Assembly: GCA_947522735.1 (NCBI GenBank)
Contig: CANNTZ010000044.1
Coordinates: forward strand, 1-20,209
DNA length: 20,209 nt
Reading direction: 5' to 3'
DNA from: an uncultured Oscillospiraceae bacterium
Lineage (GTDB): Bacteria > Bacillota > Clostridia > Oscillospirales > Ruminococcaceae
Shown here: one piece after another, positions 1-6,215 of the stretch
Position numbering within the stretch: position 1 is the stretch's first letter
Layout: each line of letters starts with the position of its first letter
The notes under the pieces: generated by a model
What the model was told of the DNA's origin: nothing
Seen by the model: the letters and a program-made list of their open reading frames with translations, nothing else
Databases searched by the model: none
Program-made: the position numbers and the translations under genes

Positions 1-536
1 ACGCCCTCGCGCACGCCCACGGCGAGATCCTCCCCGCTAAAATCGCCGAATACGTAGTATTTTTCGAGCTTCGAGGTGTCGAAATAGACGTTGCCGCCCG
101 CGAGGTAGGCGTAGCCCTTTTCGAGCAGCGCGGAGATAATCTTTATATACTCGCCGATGCAGCTCGTCGCAGGCTCGACGACGTCCGGGATGCGTATGTT
201 CAGCTTTTTGCAGTCGGCAAAAAACGCGTCGGTGTAGAACTCAGCTATCTCCGCGACGGTCTTGTGCTCGCGGCGCGCGCCCTTGAGCATCTTGTCCTCG
301 CCCGTGTCGGCGTCGCTGGAGAGGTGTCCGACGTCGGTGATGTTCATCACTCGCCTGACGTCGTAGCCGTCCCAGCGCAGATATTTCTCCAGCACGTCCT
401 CCATTATATATGTGCGCAGATTGCCGATATGCGCAAAATGGTAGACGGTGGGGCCGCAGGTGTACATCCTGACGACGCCCGGCTCGTTGGGAACAAATTC
501 ATCCTTGGTGCGGGTCAGCGTGTTGTAGAGCTTCAT
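1..536 (-). CDS. cysS: Cysteinyl-tRNA synthetase, N-terminal part (cut by window edge)
   Basis: Class I aminoacyl-tRNA synthetase that charges tRNA-Cys with cysteine in the cytoplasm. About 178 N-terminal residues of a protein usually near 460 are present; the gene runs off the left edge. Seen directly: the start MKLYNTLTRTKDEF, the zinc-ligand segment TCGPTVY (Cys27) and the class I signature HFAHIGNLRT (HIGH-type motif around residues 36-39), followed by the family stretch VMNITDVGH. The ATG at 536 is preceded by AAAGGA, about 11 bases upstream. It is the last visible gene of the cysE-dac-cysS operon, 46 bases after the carboxypeptidase, and so lies under the Cys T-box upstream of cysE. Pairing of cysE and cysS under one T-box is known in Firmicutes. 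Confidence 0.96.
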   Translation of the reverse strand, partial: MKLYNTLTRTKDEFVPNEPGVVRMYTCGPTVYHFAHIGNLRTYIMEDVLEKYLRWDGYDVRRVMNITDVGHLSSDADTGEDKMLKGARREHKTVAEIAEFYTDAFFADCKKLNIRIPDVVEPATSCIGEYIKIISALLEKGYAYLAGGNVYFDTSKLEKYYVFGDFSGEDLAVGVREG

Positions 537-582
537 GAATATCCAAATCCTTTCACTTTGATCTTTTTGAGCGTTTATTCTT

Positions 583-1626
583 TTAATCCTTCGTCAGCAG
601 CTTTATCAGCGCTTTTGTGTCCCTGTAGCGCCCCTCGTCGGTCTCTGCGCCGAAAACGCCGATTATAAAGCGGTATGCTCCGTCGTCGTAGCTCGTTATG
701 ACGCAGCAGTTCCCGTTCAGACTTCCGGTCTTGAGTCCGGTGACATGCTCGTTGTAAAACTCCGATTCCGGATCGAGCTGCTTGTTGGTGTTGACCCATG
801 TTATCTGGTGGCCGCTTGCGTAGGTCACATCGTCGGAGCGCAGCCCGGCATAGCGCATGACGACCTCGTTTTCGGCGGCAAGCCGCGCTATCAGCGCCAT
901 GTCCGCCAGACAGGAATAGTTGTCGTCTCCGTCAAAGCCGTCCGGAGCGGTGAAATAAGAGCCGGTGCAGCCGATCCCTTCGGCGTAGTCGTTCATGCCC
1001 TGCACAAAGCGGCTGACCGCCGCCTCATATCCGAGCGCGGGGTCTCCCGCAAGCCTCCGTCCCGCCGCCGCGGCGAGCGCGTAGGCGGCGTCGTTGCCGG
1101 AGGGCAGCAGCATTCCCTCGACGAGCGTGGCTACCCTCAGTCTGTGCTGTGGCCGGATATATGCGAACGACGCGTTCTCGCCGGTCATGAAAACCTCGTC
1201 TCCCGGCTGTATAATCTCATCCTCGTCGAGCACCTCCAGCGCCGTCAGCGCCGTCAGCAGCTTGGTCGTGCTTGCCGGATAGACGCGGGGATTTCCGTCG
1301 TAGGTAAGCTCCGTCAAGCCTCCGGTAATGCAGTCATAGACGAAAATGTCGGTTGCATAGGCGCTAAAGCGGTCTATCCTCACTCCGGGCGCGCCGTCGT
1401 TTTCCGCCGCAGACCGCTCCGGCTCCCGCTCCTCGGAGGAGCCGTCCTCCGAGGGAACGCTCCCGTCCTCCTGCGCACCGTCCACGCTCTCCTCCGGCTG
1501 CGAAAAGGCCAGAGACTCCGTCTCGCCGCCGGTCAGTATCCGGCGCTCGCAGCCGCAAAATGCGGCGGTTATGGCGAACGCCAGAGCGGCTGCGGCCAGC
1601 TTGGCCGCAAAATCTCTGATATTCAT
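583..1626 (-). CDS. D-alanyl-D-alanine carboxypeptidase (DacF/PBP5-like, peptidase S11)
   Basis: 347-residue serine penicillin-binding protein, predicted to remove the terminal D-Ala from peptidoglycan stem peptides outside the membrane. All three active-site motifs are visible: SxxK as S119-T-T-K122 (in YPASTTKLL), SxN as S176-G-N178, and KTG at 299-301. The N terminus has a hydrophobic segment (about residues 8-25) ending in FCGC, which could be a signal peptide, an N-terminal anchor or an imperfect lipobox (Phe at -3 instead of Leu). A Glu/Ser/Asp-rich linker (about 30-80) then separates membrane and enzyme. It lies between cysE (33 bases upstream) and cysS (46 bases downstream), so it should be co-transcribed from the T-box-controlled promoter. 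The C-terminal PBP5 beta domain seems short or missing, because the protein ends about 46 residues after KTG. The family call is firm; the exact paralogue name is not. Confidence 0.93.
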   Translation of the reverse strand: MNIRDFAAKLAAAALAFAITAAFCGCERRILTGGETESLAFSQPEESVDGAQEDGSVPSEDGSSEEREPERSAAENDGAPGVRIDRFSAYATDIFVYDCITGGLTELTYDGNPRVYPASTTKLLTALTALEVLDEDEIIQPGDEVFMTGENASFAYIRPQHRLRVATLVEGMLLPSGNDAAYALAAAAGRRLAGDPALGYEAAVSRFVQGMNDYAEGIGCTGSYFTAPDGFDGDDNYSCLADMALIARLAAENEVVMRYAGLRSDDVTYASGHQITWVNTNKQLDPESEFYNEHVTGLKTGSLNGNCCVITSYDDGAYRFIIGVFGAETDEGRYRDTKALIKLLTKD

Positions 1627-1659
1627 ACTCCTAAAGCATCCTTTCAGAACAAATCTCTC

Positions 1660-2310
1660 TCATTCTCCGCGGTGCTCAAGCCGCTCGTTCAGCTCGCCGA
1701 GCCGGCGTTGCAGCGTCTCAAGCTCGCGCTCGAGCCGGCACAGCTCCTGCGAGACGGGATCCGGGATGTGAACCTGGTCAAGCTGCTCCACACGCACGCC
1801 GTTGCGGCGCACTATCCTCGCCGGAACGCCGACGGCGGTGGAATTGTCCGGCACCTCGCTGAGCACCACGGCGCCCGCCGCAATCTTTGCGTTGTCGCCG
1901 ACGGTGAAGGGCCCGAGTATCCTTGCGCCCGCGCCGACAAGCACGTTTTTGCCGAGCGTCGGGTGGCGCTTGCCCTTGTCCTTGCCGGTTCCGCCGAGCG
2001 TCACGCCCTGATATATCGTGCAGCCGTCGCCCACCTCGGCGGTCTCGCCGATCACCACCCCGGCGCCGTGGTCGATAAAGACTCCGCGCCCTATCTTCGC
2101 CCCGGGGTGTATCTCTATGCCTGTCAGGAACCTTGCCGTCTGCGAGAGCAGCCTTGCAGTAAAAAAGAGCCTCGCGTTATATAACCGGTGCGCAACGCGG
2201 TGCCAGATTATTGCGTGCAGCCCCGAATATAGCAGAAAAACCTCGACGCTGCTGCGCGCCGCCGGGTCGCGCTCCTTCACCGCGCGTATATCCTGTGCCA
2301 AAAGAGACAT
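1660..2310 (-). CDS. cysE: Serine O-acetyltransferase
   Basis: Catalyses acetyl-CoA plus L-serine to O-acetylserine, the committed step of cysteine synthesis. The 216-residue protein has the short N-terminal helical domain of Firmicutes CysE and then the left-handed beta-helix hexapeptide region (about 65-160), with hallmark stretches GIEIHPGAKIG, FIDHGAGVVIGET, and TLGGTGKDKGKRHPTLG (candidate catalytic His81 and His116). The C-terminal 30 residues are a charged, coiled-coil-like helix (QELCRLERELETLQRRL). The start at 2310 was chosen because GGAGGA sits just upstream. The open frame continues to an ATG at 2418, but that extension translates the T-box and terminator of the leader and has no ribosome binding site. 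It is the first gene of the operon and is controlled by the upstream T-box. Confidence 0.96.
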   Translation of the reverse strand: MSLLAQDIRAVKERDPAARSSVEVFLLYSGLHAIIWHRVAHRLYNARLFFTARLLSQTARFLTGIEIHPGAKIGRGVFIDHGAGVVIGETAEVGDGCTIYQGVTLGGTGKDKGKRHPTLGKNVLVGAGARILGPFTVGDNAKIAAGAVVLSEVPDNSTAVGVPARIVRRNGVRVEQLDQVHIPDPVSQELCRLERELETLQRRLGELNERLEHRGE

Positions 2311-2343
2311 AAGCCGTCCTCCAAATATCCGTAACGGGAACGC

Positions 2344-2379
2344 AAAAAGCCTCCGGGTATCATGCGATACTCCGGAGGC
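2344..2379 (-). terminator. Intrinsic terminator of the T-box leader
   Basis: On the minus strand GCCTCCGG-AGTATC and GATAC-CCGGAGGC form a long GC-rich hairpin (2379 down to 2349), followed by TTTTT (2348-2344). It lies immediately after the T-box and ends about 30 bases before the cysE start, the expected place for the regulated terminator. Confidence 0.9.
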
Positions 2380-2597
2380 GGCATATCCGCGGTCCCACTC
2401 CTGTTTATTGCTCGTCACTCCTTAACGCGGAGCGGTACGCGCACGGCTACACACGCGCTTTGCGCTTCGCCGCACGGACTCAGGGACGCACTTCGCCCGC
2501 CGCGCTCCGGCTCCGCTCTCAGCGTATCGCGGATCCTCTCTGTTTCGCCGTCTTTTCGGGCTACTCTTTCCCTTCTCGGTCTCTGCATACTATTATA
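2344..2597 (-). promoter_or_regulatory. T-box leader, cysteine-specific (UGC specifier)
   Basis: RNA leader of the cysE operon, read on the minus strand. Visible parts in order: AGAGTAG-type motif near the base of Stem I (about 2560), AGAGAG and a distal hairpin with CGCTGAGAGC (about 2511-2545), a specifier loop GAAG-TGC-G with the codon TGC at 2490-2488, then the T-box sequence TGGGACCGCGG (2387-2397) inside CAGGAGTGGGACCGCGG (2387-2403), and an intrinsic terminator at 2344-2379. Established model: uncharged tRNA-Cys pairs with the specifier and, through its NCCA end, with the TGGN bulge; this stabilises the antiterminator and allows transcription of cysE-dac-cysS. The TGGN is TGGG here. 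Stem boundaries were judged by eye, so the 5' end is approximate. Confidence 0.9.
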
Positions 2598-2603
2598 TGA
2601 TAT

Positions 2604-2632
2604 ATTATATCACGCCTCACCGGCGTTTGCAA
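2604..2632 (-). promoter_or_regulatory. Sigma-A-type promoter of the cysE operon
   Basis: Minus strand -35 TTGCAA (2632-2627), a 17-base spacer and a perfect -10 TATAAT (2609-2604). Transcription would start near 2597, at the 5' end of the T-box leader. Confidence 0.8.
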
Positions 2633-2727
2633 CACATCGCCTCCGCGTATTTTCTTAAATTTTTCTGAAGTGCCTCCCCACGGAAGCCTTTTTGACGGGA
2701 AATACTCGTTTTAACACGGTTTTGCAC

Positions 2728-2756
2728 TTGCATTTTCCGTGATAAAGATGTAAAAT
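2728..2756 (+). promoter_or_regulatory. Sigma-A-type promoter of the rpiR-yhiN-cmk-plsC-ispH cluster
   Basis: -35 TTGCAT (2728-2733), 17-base spacer, -10 TAAAAT (2751-2756), about 40 bases before the rpiR-type gene and divergent from the cysE promoter. No terminator is visible between here and 8193, so it could drive the whole cluster. Confidence 0.72.
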
Positions 2757-2796
2757 TAATATGTATATTTATCACCGCCATTGAGAGGTTATTCCC

Positions 2797-3666
2797 ATGA
2801 ATCACGACGTACTCAGGATTATCGGCGAGCGCTACCACAGCATGTCCAAGGGGCAACGCAGCATAGCCAATTATATAACGAACAACTATGACAAGGCGGC
2901 GTTCATGACTGCGGCGCGCCTTGGCGAGACGGCCGGCGTCAGCGAATCCACCGTTGTGCGCTTTGCCTGCGAGCTTGGCTACGACGGCTATCCGCAGCTT
3001 CAGCGCGCGCTCCAGACCCTTGCGCGCAGCCGGCTGACCTCGGTGCAGCGCATCGAGCTTGCCGGGAACCGCATGGACAGCTCCGACGTGCTCGAAAAGG
3101 TGGTCGGCATGGACATAGACAACCTGCGCCACACCTTCGACGAGGTTTCCAAGGTGGACTTCGACCGCGCCGCCGCGGCCATCGCTGCGGCGAACCGGCT
3201 GTATGTCATCGGCGTGCGCAGCTCAGCGTCGCTCGCGTCGTTCATGGCGTTCTATTTCAACCACATCTTCGATAACGTCCGCAGCGTCAACACCACAAGC
3301 GTCAGCGAGATGTTCGAGCAGATACTCAACATCGGCCCCGGCGACGTGCTCATCGCCATAACCTTCCCGCGCTATTCCCAGCGCACCGTCAAGGCGGCGA
3401 AATACGCTCACGGCTGCGGTGCGGCCGTCGTATCCGTCACCGATTCCCCCGCCTCGCCCATCGTCCCCTATTCCGATATCCCTCTGTTCGCCAAAAGCGA
3501 TATGGCCTCCTTCGTCGATTCGCTGGTCGCGCCGCTGAGCATCATCAACGCGCTCATCGTCGCCGTCGGCCTGCGTCACGAGGCCGATCTCTCCGAGACC
3601 TTCAAGAAGCTCGAACGCGTCTGGGACGAATACAACGTCTACCAGCAGGAGGACGAGCGTGAGTAA
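2797..3666 (+). CDS. MurR/RpiR-family transcriptional regulator (HTH + SIS)
   Basis: 289-residue DNA-binding regulator of the RpiR type. The N-terminal HTH_6 domain (about 1-77) is recognisable from AARLGETAGVSESTVVRFA and the following ELGYDGYPQLQRAL. A SIS (sugar isomerase) domain follows (about 125-265) with RLYVIGVRSSASLASFMA and a second strand-loop AVVSVTDSPASPIVPYSD. Known family members sense sugar phosphates through SIS; the ligand here cannot be read from sequence. It is the first gene of the cluster, and its 3' end overlaps the next gene by 8 bases, so the two are probably translationally coupled. It may control its own operon, but I saw no clear operator. The ribosome binding site is modest (GAGAGG). 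Confidence 0.9.
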   Translation: MNHDVLRIIGERYHSMSKGQRSIANYITNNYDKAAFMTAARLGETAGVSESTVVRFACELGYDGYPQLQRALQTLARSRLTSVQRIELAGNRMDSSDVLEKVVGMDIDNLRHTFDEVSKVDFDRAAAAIAAANRLYVIGVRSSASLASFMAFYFNHIFDNVRSVNTTSVSEMFEQILNIGPGDVLIAITFPRYSQRTVKAAKYAHGCGAAVVSVTDSPASPIVPYSDIPLFAKSDMASFVDSLVAPLSIINALIVAVGLRHEADLSETFKKLERVWDEYNVYQQEDERE

Positions 3667-4912
3667 TCCCGTGAGCGGACGCTTCGACGTCGTTGTTATC
3701 GGCGCGGGAGCCGCGGGCTGCGTCGCCGGGGGACGTGCAGCGCAAAACGGCGCGCGCGTCTGCCTGCTCGAACGCAACGAGCGCCCCGCAAGAAAGGTCG
3801 GCATAACCGGCAAGGGACGCTGCAACCTCACCAACAACTGCCCGCCGGACGAGCTTTTGCGCTTTGTCCGGCAGGGCGATAAGTTTTTGCGCTCCTGCAT
3901 CCACCGCTTTCCTCCGGAATACGTCATGCGTTTTTTCGAGGAGCAGGGCGTGCCGCTTAAAACCGAGCGCGGCAACCGCGTATTTCCGGCGTCTGACAGG
4001 GCAATAGATATAGTGGACGCGCTTGCGCGCTACGCCAGACATTCCGGGGCGAGGCTCGTCCGCGGCCGCGCGGCGGCGCTGGATATCCTCGACGGGCTTG
4101 TCCGCGCAGTGATATTGCAGGACGGCAGGCGCATCGAGTGCGGCGCGGTCATAGTCGCGACGGGAGGGCTGAGCTATCCCGCCACCGGCTCCACCGGGGA
4201 CGGCTACGGGCTTGCGCGGCAGGCGGGGCATACGGTCATCCCGACGCGGCCGTCGCTTGTGCCGCTCGTGACAAAGCCCGCCTATTCCGGACTTTCCGGG
4301 CTTACGCTCAAAAACGTTACGCTCACAATGGTTGATCTCGACAGCGGAAAAAAGGTTTTTTCGGAGCTCGGAGAGCTGCTGTTCACCCACTTCGGCGTCT
4401 CCGGCCCGCTTATACTCACGGCAAGCGGCTCCATGACGAAGCCGCCCGCGAGCTACCGGCTCGATATCGACCTCAAGCCGGGGCTTGACCGTGAAAAGCT
4501 GGACGCGCGGGTGCTGCGGGAGCTCGGCGAATTTTCCGGGAGAAATTTTGTAAATTCTTTGTCCGGACTGTTGCCAAAAGCGATGATTGCGCCTATAATA
4601 GAGATGTGCGGGATTCCGCCCGGCGTCCGCGCGGAGCAGGTGACGCGTCTGCAGCGGCGGGCGCTCGTCGAGACGCTCAAGCGGTTCTCGCTTTTTCCGT
4701 GCGCGTTCCGCTCGATAGACGAGGCGGTCGTGACCGCGGGCGGCGTTGCGACAAGGGAGCTGGAGCCGAAAACGCTGCGCTCCCGGCTTGTCCCTAACCT
4801 CTACTTTGCGGGCGAGGTCATCGACTGCGACGCACGCACCGGCGGCTTCAATTTGCAGATAGCCTTTTCCACCGGCTTTGCCGCGGGCGAGGCTGCGGCG
4901 GATAATATATAA
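3659..4912 (+). CDS. NAD(P)/FAD-dependent oxidoreductase, HI0933/YhiN (BaiN) family
   Basis: 417-residue flavoprotein of the HI0933-like family, also annotated as aminoacetone oxidase-like or BaiN/RdsA. Visible: N-terminal Rossmann GxGxxG (G15-A-G17-A-A-G20) with the acidic strand end LLERNERP, the family signature GITGKGRCNLTNN (48-60), the FAD motif VIVATGGLSYPATGSTGDGY, and the C-terminal FAD motif YFAGEVIDCDARTGGFNLQ. The start is GTG at 3659, chosen because AGGAGG lies six bases before it; it overlaps the rpiR-type stop. The length is normal. The family is certain, but substrates in most members are unproven, and its conserved place beside cmk and plsC in Clostridia has no clear biochemical explanation. 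Bile-acid reduction (BaiN) should not be assumed from homology alone. Confidence 0.9.
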   Translation: MSNPVSGRFDVVVIGAGAAGCVAGGRAAQNGARVCLLERNERPARKVGITGKGRCNLTNNCPPDELLRFVRQGDKFLRSCIHRFPPEYVMRFFEEQGVPLKTERGNRVFPASDRAIDIVDALARYARHSGARLVRGRAAALDILDGLVRAVILQDGRRIECGAVIVATGGLSYPATGSTGDGYGLARQAGHTVIPTRPSLVPLVTKPAYSGLSGLTLKNVTLTMVDLDSGKKVFSELGELLFTHFGVSGPLILTASGSMTKPPASYRLDIDLKPGLDREKLDARVLRELGEFSGRNFVNSLSGLLPKAMIAPIIEMCGIPPGVRAEQVTRLQRRALVETLKRFSLFPCAFRSIDEAVVTAGGVATRELEPKTLRSRLVPNLYFAGEVIDCDARTGGFNLQIAFSTGFAAGEAAADNI

Positions 4913-4927
4913 TAACGAGGGAACAGT

Positions 4928-5599
4928 ATGCTCTCCATTGCAATAGACGGCCCGTCCGGCGCGGGCAAAAGCACCATCGCACGCCGGGTCGCGCAGAGGC
5001 TCGGCTTTATCTATGTCGATACCGGCGCGCTCTACCGCTCCGTCGCGCTGTATATGCTCGAGAACGGCATAGATCCGTCCGACGCGAGGTCGGTTGCCGG
5101 GGCGCTCGGCGGCGTGCATCTCGCCATTGATTATACCGGCGGCGAGCAGAGGATGTATCTCAGCGGACGCGACGTCTCGGAGGATATCCGCCGTCCGGAG
5201 CTGTCGCTTGCGGCATCGGCGGTGTCGGCGATACCGGAGGTGCGCAAATTCCTGCTCGAAACACAGCGGAGCTTCGCCAAAACCGCCAACGTAATAATGG
5301 ATGGCCGCGATATCGGCACCACCGTGCTGCCGAACGCCGATCTCAAGATATTCCTGACCGCCACGCCGGAGGATCGGGCGATGCGCCGCTATCTTGAGCA
5401 GCGCAAAAAGGGCTTCGACGTCGAGCTTGACAGCCTGCTCGCCGATATCAACAGGCGCGACTACAACGATTCCCACCGTGCGATATCTCCGCTCACACGC
5501 GCGCCGGACGCCGTGCTCATCGACACCACCGGCAACGAGCTGGAAAAATCGGTCGGGATAATTTACGACACCATAACGGAGCGTCTCGGGCTGAAATAA
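4928..5599 (+). CDS. cmk: Cytidylate kinase
   Basis: Phosphorylates CMP and dCMP to the diphosphates with ATP, in the cytoplasm. The 223-residue protein shows the P-loop GPSGAGKST (8-16), the CMP-binding DTGALYR (31-37), the family motif DGRDIGTTVLPNADLKIFL (125-143), and the lid/arginine segment RRDYNDSHR (176-184). The length matches bacterial CMP kinases. The ATG is preceded by AACGAGGGAACAGT (a GAGG ribosome binding site) and follows the flavoprotein stop by only 15 bases. Clustering with plsC fits phospholipid synthesis, which uses CTP through CDP-diacylglycerol, and cmk-ispH-S1 linkage is widespread. Confidence 0.97.
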   Translation: MLSIAIDGPSGAGKSTIARRVAQRLGFIYVDTGALYRSVALYMLENGIDPSDARSVAGALGGVHLAIDYTGGEQRMYLSGRDVSEDIRRPELSLAASAVSAIPEVRKFLLETQRSFAKTANVIMDGRDIGTTVLPNADLKIFLTATPEDRAMRRYLEQRKKGFDVELDSLLADINRRDYNDSHRAISPLTRAPDAVLIDTTGNELEKSVGIIYDTITERLGLK

Positions 5600-5627
5600 G
5601 CCGCAAAAGAAGGAGGCTTTTACAGCC

Positions 5628-6215
5628 ATGTCGTTCTATAGCTTTGCAAAAGGATTTCTGAATTTCGCGACAAGGATATACTACAGGCTGGAATACTCCG
5701 GGCTTGACAAGGTGCCGGAGGGCGGCTTTCTGCTTTGCAGCAACCATGTCTCGTTTATCGACCCGGCGCTGCTGGTGATCCGGATAAAGCCGCAGTTCCG
5801 CTTCATGGCGAAGGCCGAGCTGTTCCGCGTGCCGGTGCTGCGCCATATAATAAGATGGCTTGGCGCGTTTCCCGTCTCGCGCGGCTCCGGGGACATGACG
5901 CCCATCAACGTCTCCATCGATACGATAAACTCCGGCGGCAATCTGCTGATATTCCCGGAGGGTACGCGCTCCAAAACCGGCGAGCTGCTGCGTCCGCGCT
6001 CCGGAGCGGCGCTTGTGGCGATGAAAACCGGCGCGGACGTGCTTCCCGCCTCGGTGAGATACGAGCACCGCGGGCGCTTTCGCTCAAGGGTATACGTTCG
6101 CTACGGCGACCTCATCCCGAACGCCGCGCTGAGGCTTGACCCGGACAATCCGCGCAGCCTGCACGCCGCCTCGAAATATATCATGGAGAGGATCAGAGAG
6201 CTGTGGCAGAGCTGA
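5628..6215 (+). CDS. plsC: 1-acyl-sn-glycerol-3-phosphate acyltransferase
   Basis: Membrane-associated acyltransferase that converts lysophosphatidic acid to phosphatidic acid. The 195-residue protein carries the catalytic NHxxxxD motif (N39-H40-V-S-F-I-D45), the substrate-binding FPEGTRSK motif (109-116), and the later proline motif LPASV (139-143). FRFMAKAELFRVP lies between, as in PlsC. The ribosome binding site is AAGGAGG in the 29-base gap after cmk. Its stop lies 13 bases inside the next gene (ispH), suggesting translational coupling. No long transmembrane segment is evident; amphipathic N-terminal residues (about 1-20) may contact the membrane. Confidence 0.95.
   Translation: MSFYSFAKGFLNFATRIYYRLEYSGLDKVPEGGFLLCSNHVSFIDPALLVIRIKPQFRFMAKAELFRVPVLRHIIRWLGAFPVSRGSGDMTPINVSIDTINSGGNLLIFPEGTRSKTGELLRPRSGAALVAMKTGADVLPASVRYEHRGRFRSRVYVRYGDLIPNAALRLDPDNPRSLHAASKYIMERIRELWQS

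Noticed and set aside
745..2184. Plus-strand 479-codon frame opposite the carboxypeptidase and cysE
   Set aside because: Antisense to two motif-complete enzymes, no recognisable domain.
1660..2418. CysE with a 36-residue N-terminal extension from ATG 2418
   Set aside because: The extension translates the T-box and terminator; there is no ribosome binding site at 2418, whereas GGAGGA precedes ATG 2310.
3602..5629. Long minus-strand open frame (675 codons) opposite the flavoprotein and cmk genes
   Set aside because: It is fully antisense to well-supported genes, has low-complexity Arg/Ala-rich translation with no domain, and no ribosome binding site; a typical shadow of GC-rich coding sequence.
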